Below the pieces are notes generated by a model that saw only the letters and a list, made by a program, of their open reading frames with translations, did not search any database and was not told the origin of the DNA. Positions 50,449 through 63,779 of a DNA stretch of 64,000 nt are shown piece by piece. Origin of the DNA: Plasmodium vivax (taxonomy: Eukaryota > Apicomplexa > Aconoidasida > Haemosporida > Plasmodiidae); contig NC_009909.1 of the NCBI RefSeq assembly GCF_000002415.2, positions 804,485 through 868,484 on the forward strand, written 5' to 3'. How positions within the stretch are numbered: the stretch's first letter is position 1; each line of letters opens with the position of its first letter. The translations under genes and the position numbers were made by a program.

Positions 50449-53400
50449 TCATGAAGTGTGATAGGCTATACGTATTCTTTCCCTTTGAGGAGTTCTCTTT
50501 GCAGCTTTGGAAGCGTGCGCTGGTGGCATCTGCACAGGGGAATTATGATGCATGCTCTGCATTTTTATCTTCCCTTCTAGTCTTCTATTTATCCATATCC
50601 CAATTGGAGTAAACTAACATTTAGGTGAAAAATGTAAGAAGCGATTAACACATTTATTCTACAACTGCATATATTTATTAAAAATAATTTTTAAATAGTG
50701 ATGTACACAAAAATTGATTCACCAAAGTGGAATTCATAATTACTTTGTAGAAAAAGAAAAAGAAGAAACACATTCCAATAAAAACAAAACCCGACGAGGA
50801 GGCCAAATAGAAAGGATCGCTTGTGAGATATTCAAATGTATATTCTACAGCTTTAACATCGGATACAGGCTTTGGAATATCCGTTATATACTTGGGATCA
50901 AATATTACAGGCTCGAATAACGTGTCTATGTGTTCGCTAGTTTGGTCTTTTGCGCAACTTAAATTAGTCAGAAGATCATAAGGATAATATGTTTTATCGC
51001 ATTTGAAATACTTTGGGCATTTATCATAACAGGAAAATTTTGGCTTATTCACACACACGCAACATTTTTGTATATGCTCTTTATACAGTTTATTAGCATG
51101 AGTTATATAATCGCATAATTTCTGTTTTTTCCCATCATCATTAAAATTTCCATTCGTAAAAGAACTATAACCTTTAAAATAGTCATGCAGATATTTCATT
51201 TCCTTCCATTCCTTTAAGCTAACATCGGAATAGTATTCCAAGTAACAAACCGTATTGACTAAGTCGCGATTAATTCTAGACATGAAATTGAGAAGCATAT
51301 GAATCACATCTGAGATGCATTTATTACTATAACCTTTTCCAAAGTGCTTCCATATAGTGTCGTATATCCAGTATGTAAAGTATAGACATCGTTCATCGTG
51401 TTCATCTTGTTGCGATAGCGATAAGTTTATTAAATTCCGGACAATCTTAGAGCAGAAATTATTATCATTGGTATTATTTGGCAAAAAGGGGTTCATTTTA
51501 TCGCAAAACTTCGTATGTTCAGGTAAATTAGAAGTATCATCAAAATCTTTATAATGCTTATAAAAATCTAAATCCTGAAAAAGTTCATACTAAAATACAA
51601 ACGAAAACATAAATAAAATGAATACTTAATATGGTATTCGCAAAATTTTTCTTTTTTCTTTTATTGAACACAAAATTTTAAAATTATAAGTTGCAAAATT
51701 TATTCTAATAAAAAAATAATAATCTACATAATCGGGTATTTCCTTTTGATCAGGTGTAGAAATTTCTGCACTGTTACAACTCGTAGGGACATCTTGAACA
51801 TATTTATGTTGTTCTTGTTCAGAGGGGCATAAATCCTTATTGTTATTATTGAATACTAAATGTAGACACCTATCTGGACATTTCTCATTTAAGAAGTGGA
51901 ATTCATGATAGTTTTTCAGAAATATTTTTTTAAAACTATTTATTTCTTCGTTATAACCGTAAGAAGTATATGGATGTGATACCTTTTTATATAATTCAAA
52001 AATTTCCTTTATATAATCGCAATATTCATTTTTGTCATTAGTGTCCGCAGCTGCCAATTTATCCTTTGTAATAGGATAATTTTCTACAAATTCATATAAT
52101 TGTTTCTTATATGCTAATTGGTCTATTCTCAAATTAGAAAAATTTTTATTAAAGCAATTTTTTATTTTCTGTTCAGAAAAAAAATTTTGCCATTCATAAT
52201 AAAACAAATGAATATCTTTGAGTGAAGCATTGGTTTCAGCTAATTTTCCATATAACCAGTTGTGTAAATAATCACAGGCCTTCTTAGTACCCAAACTTAG
52301 ACATTTAGAATCTGGACCATCCCAATTATCTAATATGTTTTGTAAATTTTCCCATAATTTGCAAACGACAGTATTGTCTTTTAAATAATAATACTTTGAA
52401 CAATTACATGTACCATTTGTACATTTATCCTTATAAGCTTTATCTAATTCGTCGTAACATTTATACAAATTTGTTTTCTTCCATGTCTCTTTCTGAACAA
52501 AAGGAAATACATATATATGTATGTTTAATATTATTTATTATCAGAAAATTTATAATTTCGATTTCTTAACAATATAATATGTAAATGTGTAATGAATAGG
52601 ATTTTCGTAGAAAAGATAAAAATATATATTCATATAAATTTATTAAAAACTCAAATGATGTACCTCTTTTATGATATTAAATGACGGAAATGTTATTTTA
52701 TCATTTGTTTTAGGTTTTTCTTGTTCCAAATGTTGAAATGTTTTATTAACTTTATTAAATACTGAGTATAAATAATCCCCGGAACAGCTTTTACTTAAAA
52801 TAGATAATTTGTCTTCCACATTCTTAAATTTTTCTTCGAATTTTTTAATTTCTTCATCGTAATATCCTGATTGTATCGAATTATAATCCTGGTGAATATT
52901 GTTGAATAAATTAAAAATATATTTTATGTATTCGCAATAATCTTTTATGTGTGCGTACTCCTTTTGTTTAACTATGCCCTCTATAGTGTCATAGAATTCT
53001 AAAAAATCATATAATTCCTTCTTATTTTTTAATATATTTATATTATATAGTTTTTTTATATTGGACTTTCTATCCTTAGGGCATTTACTTTTTAACAGTT
53101 TTAGTACATTACTGTAAAGCCAATAAATATCGGAGTTATTAAATTTATTGTCTATTATTTTACCATATAACCAATATACCATGTATGTACAGTACGTATT
53201 ATCATCTATGACAGTTTCGTGATTAATAAGAGTGCCATCTTCAGTCCATTTCTTTAATGTTTCTTCCAGAACACGACACGGCTGTATAACATTATTAGAA
53301 TTTAATTTAGTACATGAAGTAGAAATGTTGTAAGTGTTGCTGACTGAATTAAGCTTATCGTACAGAATGTACAAGGGCGCTTTATTTTTAAAATCATCCT

Positions 53401-53579
53401 ATTGAAGAAAAGAAGAATTAAAATTAATAAATACCTATTTTAAATTAATTATTTTTTATTGTGTAATTAGAAAATAATTATCCCATTTTATGTAAGATAT
53501 AATTTAATTTTCAAAAAAAAAGAATAGTTACTTCATTTTCTAACAGCTTAAGTGTGCTTTCTGGTATATTTTCAGTCAT
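50449..53579 (-). CDS. pir: Multi-domain PIR protein (three tandem PIR-type exons)
   Basis: Five phase-0 exons, read on the minus strand: 53532-53579 (MTENIPESTLKLLENE), 52664-53398, 51728-52492, 50744-51589 and 50449-50613, 852 aa. Exons 2-4 encode 245, 255 and 282 residues. Each opens with a PIR-type start: KAPLYILYDKLNS, KTNLYKCYDELDK and LFQDLDFYKHYKDF. Exons 2 and 3 share YWLYGKI/NWLYGKL, KKELYDFLEFY/KKQLYEFVENY and a YCEYIKYIFNLF block. Exon 4 is the terminal type: CLYFTYWIYDTIW, MKYLHDYFKGY, FKCDKTYYPYDLL and a helix ending FYK. The tail exon (FTPIGIW to RIRIAYHTS) was found just past the last long frame. It is almost the same length and layout as the gene at 36878, on the opposite strand. 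Confidence 0.85.
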
Positions 53580-55261
53580 CTTAATTCCATGACAAATAAA
53601 TATTTGTGAATATAAAACAATTATAAGCAGTAAAATAGCATGTCACGATCTATCTATATGTTGCACAACACTTTACCTTTTCTGCAGATGAAATTACCTA
53701 TTTCGCCTATGAAAAGGCTTTATTTAACTGTCAATTATGTTAGGCAAAATGTTTACCCTGATTATGTATTATCGAATTTATCACATGGAAAGATATTACA
53801 ATTTCTAGCGGTACTATTAGTGGTACAATACCCTAAAGGTATCATCGCATAATGATATATGTATTTGTTTATTTATTTATGGTATACGTATAATTGGTGC
53901 ATAGAACAACGGATGAATTTTTTATTACACAAGAATGTAGGCAAAAAAAAATTGCCTTGAAGTATTTATTCATTCCTAATGCAAAAGTTGATGTATTTTC
54001 TTATACGAACCTTTCGTATAACAACATCTTCCTTTCTTCGCGATTAACATACTAAAATTGATGTTCATTGATGCATAATGCCATTTATTTTGGGGCTATT
54101 ATATAGGAAGTTGTAATACTTCTACGAGCTATCATCAAAATAAAAGTACATATCTCAAAATTAAACATTTATGTTAGCCGAAGAAAAATACTTTTTATAA
54201 TTTAATAAGCGATTTTTAAAACAAAGGAGTTTTTATTAAATGGGAAATTTTCTTTACGTAACAATTTTTCTTAATTGTAAGTGTTTTACAGGAAGAAGAT
54301 TGTAGAATATGCTGTTAGAAAAACGCTTTCTAAAAAAATTCTCTAAATTTTGATGTGAAATTTGGATAATTTTTATTATATGTTACCACTGTGAGAATGG
54401 ACAATATACTGTTTTTTTTTTTTTTTTTTTATTTATTTGTTTTACAAATAATCTGCCGTTTCATTTAAATAGTTTTTTTCTCATTATATGTATAAAAACG
54501 TTTAGAACTGAAAGAAATATATAAAATACAGCTCCATAGCATGAATAATAGGACAAATATTTCTAAGAATAGAATAAAATAAAAATTAAAATACGCGTAA
54601 ACGATTATAAATAAATAAAACGGCTTTACAATGTGCGGGTATATGAAGCATTTTTATCGCGGCGGAATTATTTTAAAGAGTAATTCGTAAAATACGATGT
54701 TGGCTGCGCTGCATTTGTTCGTTGTATTTTACTCGAAATTTGAAAAAAAAAAAAAAAAATACTAATATAATAATGCTAAAATAATTATTTGGTTTTAAAA
54801 TGACATTTTTAAGATTGATTTGAATTATTAGAATTAATTATTTTTTGGTATTTTAGGTCAATTTAATTTCAGTTCGCCTTTTTTTTTTGTAAGAATTTAA
54901 TTAAACCAATTTTTTTAGCACTTCTGCCCCCCAATTTATACCGCTGAAAAGATTAATTTTCCAAATTATGTACTTTTGATTCTTTAAAAGTATAGTCTAT
55001 ACGTATGCATATCCTAATAATCCTTATTAATAAAAAAAGCAGTCAACTTGTAAATAACGATAACAGTAAAGAGCATAGCTTTTCTTATTTCTAAATGTTT
55101 TACTAATTCATTTTGTCAAAATATAGATTCAAAACGAATACCTGAAGTAACCCATATGTCGTGAAAACCTTTGGTAGTAAAATTTATTTACTAGAAAACG
55201 ATATAGATTACTTTGGGGAAAAACACTATTGTAACTCTTCTTTGAAAAGAAAAAACTAAAT
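53580..55261. other. Intergenic region, shared upstream region
   Basis: Between the multi-domain pir (minus) and the small PHIST-like gene (plus), so it contains both upstream regions. A 70-codon plus frame at 53640-53852 starts with ATG but has no recognisable motif, leader or second exon. Otherwise AT-rich with long T runs near 54410. Confidence 0.6.
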
Positions 55262-56038
55262 ATGCGTAACCCGTTGTTGCGTATTATCACTTTAACTTTT
55301 ATTTGTTGGGAATACCTTTGTTCTTATTCTACGAAGTAAAACTGACTACCAATTGAATTATACCAACGTTGTATATGCGTATTGGTTTTGCTCAACTGTT
55401 TATGCCGCGCATAGCTAATGTGATAAAAAGAAAGAAAAAAAAAAACCTGATGAGCCTTTTCGAACAACACCATAATTAATTTTCTTCGTAGGAACGCTAT
55501 TACGCATCATTCCAGCGGAAAAAATTTACATACGAGCAAAACAGGACGATGCACTAGAATTTTAGAATCAGAAAATCCATTTACATTTCATCTACATGAG
55601 GATTTATATTCGCAAGAAAATGGTGAAAACGGAAATTTTGTGAACGTGATGGACGCCCAATTAAATGATGAAACTGTGCAAGTGGACGATGAAGATAACG
55701 AAGATCAGTTAAATGAAATGGCTGGAAGGATAAATGAAGAATGGACTGCCGCTTATAGAAACATGCTAAAAAAATATGTTGAATTTCGAGAGGAAAATAA
55801 CATGAACGAAACTTGGAGTCGAGAAATATGGTACAAAATATGGCACAAATATTTATTTACCATGTGGGATAAAATCGAGACGTTAATTATGGATGATACT
55901 TTCACCTTAGATATGAAGGAACACTATTCAAGTGTGCACATTAATCAGTTGAAAAACGATTTTAAGTTATTCTTAGAAATCGCTAAAAGTGAATGGGGAA
56001 GGAGGAACGAATCGGAATTCGTAAATGAGTTATCATAA
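55262..56038 (+). CDS. Small exported PHIST-like protein
   Basis: Exon 1 is 55262-55335 and exon 2 is 55492-56038, 206 aa. Unlike the other genes here, the intron is phase 2: AA|G rebuilds a lysine codon and the frame is then open to the stop. The leader MRNPLLRIITLTFICWEYLCSYST is a classic signal. R47-I-L-E-S-E52 lies about 20 residues on. It lacks Glu at the fifth position but has it at the sixth, a relaxed RxLxxE form. An acidic linker (VDDEDNEDQ) follows. The C-terminal 115 residues are helical and tryptophan-rich (EEWTAAYRNMLKKY, ETWSREIWYKIWHKYLFTMW, KSEWGRR). They can be aligned loosely with the second half of the PHIST domain of the gene at 8037. It may be a short PHIST or another small exported family. 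Confidence 0.72.
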
Positions 56039-56963
56039 GTTCTACAAATCAGGTACAAAAAAAATGGACACAAATTGGATATTTCAGTAAGTGTATATGT
56101 ACACAAACGTTTGCGAGGCACTACATTGGTGCCTCCAAGGCATTTATTTGCTGATAAGAATTGGAAGCAATAAATATGCCTATGTGGAAATATCCTGGCG
56201 AAAAAATATTATGGGGGTGAAATAAAACAAACGCGTTAACTAGAGGAAAGGTGAAGGACGAATATGGTAGAGACATCCACATGGGGCTACAAAACATTTT
56301 ATTTATTTACGCAATTGTTGGCTAAACCTGATTTGTTGGACAAGGGGGTTTATCAGGTTAGGTACAAAAATGCGCAAAAAATTAGATTAATTGATTTGCA
56401 CTCATAATAGAAGAAGTGAACAAAATATATCTGTATAATTATTTAAAAGGTTAATCGGGATAAAACATAGCGAATCTTTGTTATTTATGTTTTTATTTAT
56501 TACTTGAGCTGTTGAAGCGCTGAAAGAATAGCATTGCGAAGTGGACAATATTACTTCGTATAACTGTACATTTTTTGTCATTTGTTGTAACTAATTATTG
56601 ATACATTTTCCTTTTTGATGATATATATCAATTAGAGTAATTACTAAAAGAAAAGATCTTTTGTAAGAGCTGATATTTGTTTATTGCTGGGCTAGTTAAG
56701 TTACGCAATATTTGCTTTTTTTTAAGTTTTAACTTGACACATTTCTGCTTATATGTGATTAAATAATACAATTAATTTGTTACACTTTCTTGTTTTATAT
56801 GAATTTCCTTGCCACATTGTTATTATTATCTATTAATAATTTGCTTTTCCCATTAATTTTGTACATCTCCCAACATAGCTGTTTGCACACGCGCAATTTG
56901 TCATCTTTGATATTATTTACCATAACTCAACTGACATTGATGACTATTTTCAATTAAAAAAAT
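56039..56963. other. Intergenic region, nothing recognised
   Basis: About 0.9 kb of AT-rich sequence between convergent genes. No open frame of note and no repeat array. Confidence 0.6.
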
Positions 56964-58275
56964 TTACGCAAGGTGATACCCTATGTTATGTTCTTGTCCA
57001 CCCTCATAAAAAAAATTATTTGATTCTGGTGTGTAACTATATAATTCATCGACTCCTTCACTTAGAACATTTATAGGTCTATTTTTAGATCCAAAACGCC
57101 TGTTTAGTCTCTTTCCCAGGGGTGTAAACTTGTGTAAAAAGAATAATACAAAATGTTTGTCACACATGCATTATATATTGCTACGTAATGCAAGTCATTA
57201 ACAACTTTACACTACTGTTACGTAGTAAAAATAAATTGTACTTACTCGGTACAAAAAGCCAGAAGTCATAGAAGTCACAATTACGCCCAGAAAAACATCG
57301 CCAGCTTGTTTTGCAATACGAGGACTGACACCCATTAACGATGAGGAATCAGGAGATCCTTCATCTGTTGATAAACCTGAATGGGGTTCTCCAGCTGCTG
57401 ATTCGGCGTGTTGTGTAGGTCTAGCTTTTGCAGCCAGAGCAGCAGCATCTTCCTTTTTTTTCTGCATTTCTGGATGACAACTTAGTTTATCTAAAAAATT
57501 TTTTGGGTTATATTTCTCACATTTATCATAAAAAGTTGGGCACCCTTTTCTATCAGAGGTAGAACAATATTGCTCAAAATGTTTATACAGCTCAGCTTTT
57601 TTTTCAAAGTATTCATAATATTTCTGGCAATAATTATCCTTAAAGTCACCAGCAAGTGTATGAGCTGTTTTATAATCCAGACAGTATTCACAAAATTCCT
57701 TTCTTTTTTCCCAATCTCGTTCACTATGTATCTCAAAATATGGTTCGCATTTGGGATAAGTTACCCCTTTTAATTTAATTTCATTATAAGTATTCCATAT
57801 GAGTTGGATTTGTGCAAACGCCCGGTAAATACTCTTAGTATCTTTGGATCCAAAAATTTCATTTAATCTGTTGTATGTCCAATAATTCAAAAGCATGCAG
57901 ACGTCGTAATCAGAATTTTTGTGATCTGATATTGCATAAGTTGTTTTTAAATATCTTAGAACTCTTTTACAAAGTTCTATAACTTTATCATTTTTTGGTG
58001 ATAGTTCTATTGAACTACAATCTTCCTTATATTCAGCTAAATTTTCATTATCAAATTTGAACTTATAGTATAAATCTTCTGACGGTAATTCTTTTTCAGG
58101 TTTTCCGAAGAATTTCTAAATAAAAATATGTGAACGATTAAATAATTATACTACTGAAAAACTGTCATTATTCTTTATAAAAAATTGGACAATTAAATGG
58201 ATTGATAATAATAGTTCATAGTATAAGAACATATAACGTTACCCAAAATTTTGCAAAAATTTGTAAACGACCCAT
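56964..58275 (-). CDS. pir: PIR (vir/cyir-type) variant antigen, three exons
   Basis: Exons 58243-58275 (MGRLQIFAKFW), 57246-58115 and 56964-57128, phase 0 throughout, 355 aa. Exon 2 opens KFFGKPEKELPSEDLYYKFK, the PIR start signature. It contains VCMLLNYWTYNRLNEIFG, a cysteine-rich block and CPTFYDKCEKYNPKNFLDKLSC. An Ala/Ser/Pro-rich stalk and a hydrophobic membrane segment (VFLGVIVTSMTSGFLYR) follow. The tail exon begins FTPLGKRLNRRFG and ends HNIGYHLA. The membrane segment is weaker than in the other pirs, with Ser/Thr/Gly inside it. Exon 1 was located by an ATG plus an in-phase GTAACG donor. Confidence 0.88.
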
Positions 58276-61200
58276 TATGCAAATTACAGTAAATTATGGA
58301 ATTCTTTTAGGTATTATGTGTATAAAGATATTTTTACTAAGGGATAATATAAGCTCATTTTAGCACAAAAAATATGTAAAAGGATTCTTTGCATCCATAA
58401 AGACCATTATTTGCTTAGTATCCCAACAAAGTGAGTACAGTGTACAATACATAAATATTATTTAAATTATCATACAATATTTGTCTTTAAGCTCTGTTAT
58501 TAGGGCAAAATAAAATGAATATGTTATTAAAATAGATTATATATAAGGTAAAAAAAGGCACGTTATTATAATATGAATATGCATCAACTGTTGTTTTGCG
58601 ATACAGCAATTATAAATTAAAATACTTACATTTATACATATTTAGGTCATAGTACGAATCAGTGAAATAATAAAGGGAACAAAAAAAAATAAAAAAAAAT
58701 TCATTTTTTTGCGAAATGTGGAAAACAAATATTATTTAACATATTTTTTATGGGATATTCAGAGTACGAATATAATATATTACAAGAAACACTAAATTTT
58801 CCCGTAAGCAACCTAGTTTAATTGTTTTATATAATGGTGAACACGATTTTATAATAATTGTACACAAATGTTGAAGAAACAAAAAAATTGAGAAAATATG
58901 ATAAATGTTAAATTGCCTAATATTTTTGCAAAAATATAAAATATCATACAGCCGACTTCTATGTAGCATAAAATAGAGTACACCGTACGTGGTCTCTCCC
59001 ACTGATTCTTCTAAGTGAATAAATATATATTTACCAAGGGAACATATCCTTTATTCTTATCTTTTCAAAATTGGATTAATGCATATTTTTTTCCTTTGGA
59101 ATTATTTTGTTAAAAATGGGCACATTAAATATCATTAAAATGTTTATTTTACGAAATTGTAATGTTATTTGTTTACCTTTTTTTGAATGTACTTTGAACA
59201 AACACCAGTTTGATTGGGACATATTGGTTTTGTATGTTAAGTTAAAAAGTATAAATTTTGGCAAATTAAATGGCTCAAAAAAAGGGGGAAAATTCTATAT
59301 CCTTGCCTCATTCCTTGGTATTGATATGGAAGAACGAACTACGATTTGATAGCTTTTTTTTTTAAGGCGAAACTTCAAACTTTTGTTCCCCCCCTGAGGA
59401 ATGGTGCTACAGGCGGATGTGCTACAATGGCCTGGGTGAATAGCCAACTTGTACTCGCTTAACTCGAAAATTATTTGCAGTAATTTTTTGTGATTAAATT
59501 AAACATTTTCACGCGTTAATGTTCCCTTTTTTTTTTGGCTCCATCAAGGGATGAGGGTTTCGCCACTGTGCCCAAAATGGGAGTAAAAAAATAGCGATTT
59601 ATGCCTGCGATGTGGCTGCAGGGGGTATCCACAAAGTGGGTTGTTTTAACGAATGAATTACGCGTACGAATAAGGAGAATGCATTCTTCCAAAATGCGAT
59701 TAAATTGTGTTATTTGAGAAGTGTAAAATTTTGAAAGTACGCAATTTTGAAGCAGCATTTTGTTCACTTTCAAAGGCTGGCATTATTCGCTTTTTATGTG
59801 CGTCCCTCGTACCATTATTGCGGGGATAATTTAAAGAGGCTATATCGGCAAAATCGGGTGTGGGGAAGGTGCAATAAAACACTTCTTAAGGTGAATATTA
59901 TCGAATTTTATACACTATTTTTTATGATGATATAAGGATGCTTATAGCTTGAGCATTCTCTTTTTAAAATATCACACAAAATACACGATTGTTCACGCGT
60001 AAATGCGTTAAGCGTTCCATAGTTTGTCCTTTTTTAAAGGAATGTACTATCGTTTTCTCCTATGGAATGGGAAGAAGAACGACCAAAGGCTCACATAGGT
60101 TTTCAAGGTGTGTTATTCACGCGCGCACACGTATACAAACGTATATTATGTACAGTTTACCCATTCGCCTTATTTTCCAGTTCACAAAGTGGACACAGCG
60201 CGGCGCAAGTGGATCGGCTCACACTTGGTTCAATACAAAGTCATGTTAACACAAAATATTTCATTTTAAGAGCTCATCCAGCTCTGTGATTTTCATAAAG
60301 CTCAGTTTAAAATGGCACTACGCATGAGAAATTCCTTTAACAGTTTGTTTTCTGAATATATTAAAATTATACTTTACGAACTATATCTTTACAAAATTGC
60401 TTTCATTTTAAAACTAAGCATTTTTCATTAATTGTCTTTCAAAATGGGCGCCATATTATGGATGAACATTGAGGGACGTCTATAAATTGCCATGCACATG
60501 GTGTGCGATATTGAAAAATGTACTTTGAACAATTTTTAGATGTTTTGTGTGCATGCGTTTGAGATCTTTCCCTATGTTCACAAAAATTTTCTTCTCTCAT
60601 TGTAAACATTGGCAAACATAATATTGCTTAACAGTTGTACATGTGTTAATGTACATTTGGAAATGTACCTTTTTTTTTACTTAACGTATTCAAAAATGGA
60701 AGATGAATAGGAAAATAAGAAATAAAACGACAGCTCACGCATCGCACTGGAACTTTTTATTATAACACATTAGATTTCGTGACAGGAATGCATTTTTTCT
60801 TTCTTCTCGTTGCGTATTCGGGTGTTACCATTCAATCGGCGTTTCTATGTGCGTACGTACACGTATATACACCAATGTATGTATGCGTGAGGGCACGTTT
60901 TTATGTACTCCCGTGTGTATGCATGCTAACATGAGGAGTAATACCCCGCGTATGCAAGTGCGTCATATTTGGCTGATAAAAATGGGGACAGGAAAATAAG
61001 TTATTTACACCAAAGTAAGCAGGAAAAACGAAAAGATGTGATGTGTGAGCTTACATAAATCATAAGCGTTTGGATTTTCTTCTGAACAATGTTAGCTATT
61101 CAGGATGTTCCCCAAATGAGTTTAGTGAATCCTTTAATTAATTGCAAAAATGGCATATTAACAAAAGGAAAATAACCCTGTACACACAATTGCCATTGTT

Positions 61201-61689
61201 ATAATAAAAAAGTTGCCAACTGGCATGAACAATTTACACATATGAGGGGTTGGGAACTTTTAAACTTCAAAATGTGTATATTGCAAAGGGGCATATAATT
61301 TGCGCAAAAAAAAAATTCGTGAAAAATAAAGTAATAAATGCGAATAAACATGCATATACGTAGTTGAGTTAAACGTTTGGCCATATTTTACACTCCTGTA
61401 AAACTTAAAAGAGTGGAAAAAATAAAAATATGTGTTGCTTGATATTTATTCATTTTGCACGAACAGAATGGGAATATTCATACTGTTCAGAAAGCCGGAA
61501 ATGAGGAAAATCACCCCGCATGCGCCGGTCATTTGCAAGGAAATAAATTAAAATGGATAAACACATCGGTTTAATTAATACCAATGTTCTGCTTGAGATA
61601 ATGCATAAATTCGCTTAGATGAATCGATACGCAGAATAGTTTTGTTCGTGTGCTATTCATTGAAGGGCTAAAAGCATGGAGCACCTCAT
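58276..61689. other. Intergenic region, no gene supported
   Basis: AT-rich sequence upstream of the last pir, continuing to the hexamer repeats. Several short overlapping frames (59107-59349 plus, 59516-59773 minus, 60062-60289 plus) show no leader, export motif or pir signature. No RNA gene was recognised. Confidence 0.6.
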
Positions 61690-62350
61690 TTTTTACAGAA
61701 AAAATCGAGAGAAGAATTCGAGTAAGGGGAAGGTCAAGATCAAGGTTCAGGCTAGGGTATTATTTAGGGACAAGGTCAAGGCGTGCCTTAAGTGTAAAAA
61801 AGGGGTTGGGTTTGTAAGCAGGTTACAATTAGTAGTAAGAACAAGGCAAGATTAAGATCAAGGGCAAGAGCAAGGTCGCGTGCACGTGTAAGGGAAAATG
61901 TAAGGTCAAATATGCCTGCAAGATCAAGTGTAAGTGCATGTGAATGTGTAATGTCACGTGCACGCATAAATGCAAGAACAAATGTAAATGTAAGTCAAGT
62001 GTAGGGGTAAGTGTACGAGTATATTAAAATAAATTGGAAAATGAATGTGCACGCGTAAGCTTAAGGTCAAGTGCATGTGTAAGAGCAAGGGTAAGGTCAA
62101 GTAAAGGTCAAGTGCACGTGTAAGAGCAAGGGTAAGGTCAAGTAAAGCGCAAGTGCAAGGGTAAGGTCAAGTAAAGAGAAAGTGCACTGGTAAGGTCAAG
62201 TGAAACGTAAGGGCAAGAGTAAGAGTAAGTATATGTGAGCGTGCAAACATATGACCAATCACAAGGTTACCGGACAAGTATACGTCAACGTGCAAGGCTA
62301 AGCGCACGTGCAAATGTAAATGTATGATCAATTGCAAAGTCACTGGGCTC
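61690..62350. repeat. Degenerate hexamer satellite (AAGGTC/AAGTGC/AAGAGC)
   Basis: About 660 bases built from hexamers of the form AAGNNN with drift. At 62063, 62104 and 62145 a larger unit (AAGGTC AAGTGC ... AAGGGT) repeats every 41 bases. The strand is purine-rich with few thymines in the best copies. Opposite-strand open frames here are by-products of the missing stop codons. Confidence 0.9.
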
Positions 62351-63779
62351 GGCCAAAGCAAGTGTACGGTCAATTACAAAATCACAGGGCTTTGGAAAAA
62401 AAAAAAAGAAAAAAGTCAAAAATATTCGCGTGCGAAACAGCCACAAAGAAAAAAAAAAAACCACAAAAAGGGAATGATACAAGGAATATAATTGACTTAT
62501 GGCATTTATGTGACCATGTAAAATTAACTGAATTTTTTTCCTATTTTCCGCTCACCTCGCGCTTTTTCCATCATGACGAATAAAAAATTAATTGAAGTAT
62601 GAGAAAAAATTATGTGTGCATATTCGCGTCAATATATAATTAATTTTCGCGAAAAAAAAAAATCATTTTTTTGATGAAAATATATGTTACTGAGAACATC
62701 AACACGAATCAGTTATGGGGAATTTTTTTTTTTTTCCCCTTTCCCATATATTCACAATTTTAAGTATATTTTTTTTTTTTTTTTTTTGGAGGGGAAAAAC
62801 TGCAAAAAAATTGAACATACATATGGGTTAACGGCAAATTTGCACAGCACACGAACGAGCAAATTTCAGCTAAGCGAAGGTTTGTAGCAAAGTATGTGAC
62901 CATGAAATAAGGTTGTATATTGTGTTGCGAAATATTTATATGGCAAGAAACAATGTGTTTAACATCCATCCGTTGCATAATTGTCCGTGAAAAGCCCCCC
63001 TAAAGTAGCGCATTTGTTGTGGTTGTTTTTATGTCGAATACGATGTCGTAGCTGATAAAAATGGATGGATATTATACATTCCACCATGTCATCACTCACA
63101 TTTATGTTCAATTGAACTGGTCATTTTTTTTTATTACGTCAGAACATCCAAAAAAAATGAAAAGTGTTTATATTCTTAATGTTTACCTCTTTCCATTCGG
63201 TTGTATGTAATAGCGGGTGTTTTACACTTTTATATGACACCTCATACGGAAGAGAAGTTGTTCAATATTCACCCAACAAAAGGAGAGGAGGTTTAAAATG
63301 CAACTTCCCTGTTTTCCACGTGAAGGAGATGCCTATGTATACAAGTATAAAGACGCATATGTGCCTTTTGTGCCCTGCCCGCGTCTGGATTATTGCTACA
63401 TGCAGGCATGTACAGATACACGGATACGCTTCAAAAAGAAGTTTAAGTCTTTGCCCCGTGTAGCATAAACGTAGTGCCCTTATGTAAGGAGAACCGAAAG
63501 ACGCATTAATGCACTGTTGCATGCACGCATGTATACGTAATGCAGCTCCGACTTTGGTTATTGCCCACTTTTAAAAAAGCTTGGTATCCCTTTGAAGTGT
63601 TGTACGGAGCACAGGGTCGAAACAACTATTTTTTTCACGAATCGTACCAGTTGGGTTGCATTTGTTCCGGGGGGGAAAAAAAAGTACAACAGAATGATTC
63701 GGCAAATATGCCCAGGAGAGAAAGGAGAATAAATGATATGATATGTACTTAAAATATGCGGAGAAAATTAAAATATAAT
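62351..63779. other. Intergenic region, no gene supported
   Basis: AT-rich sequence with A runs near 62400 and 62450 and T runs near 62730-62790. The 99-codon frame at 63164-63463 lacks any recognised feature and overlaps a similar-size frame on the other strand. Confidence 0.6.

Noticed and set aside
53640..53852. 70-codon ATG frame upstream of the multi-domain pir
   Set aside because: No motif, hydrophobic leader or downstream exon; lies in a probable promoter region.
62167..62373. Minus-strand Leu/His-rich frame in the hexamer satellite
   Set aside because: Explained by the AAGNNN repeat lacking stop complements; no other support.
63164..63463. 99-codon plus-strand frame near the right end
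   Set aside because: Overlaps a similar frame on the other strand, has no export motif, pir signature or splice partner.
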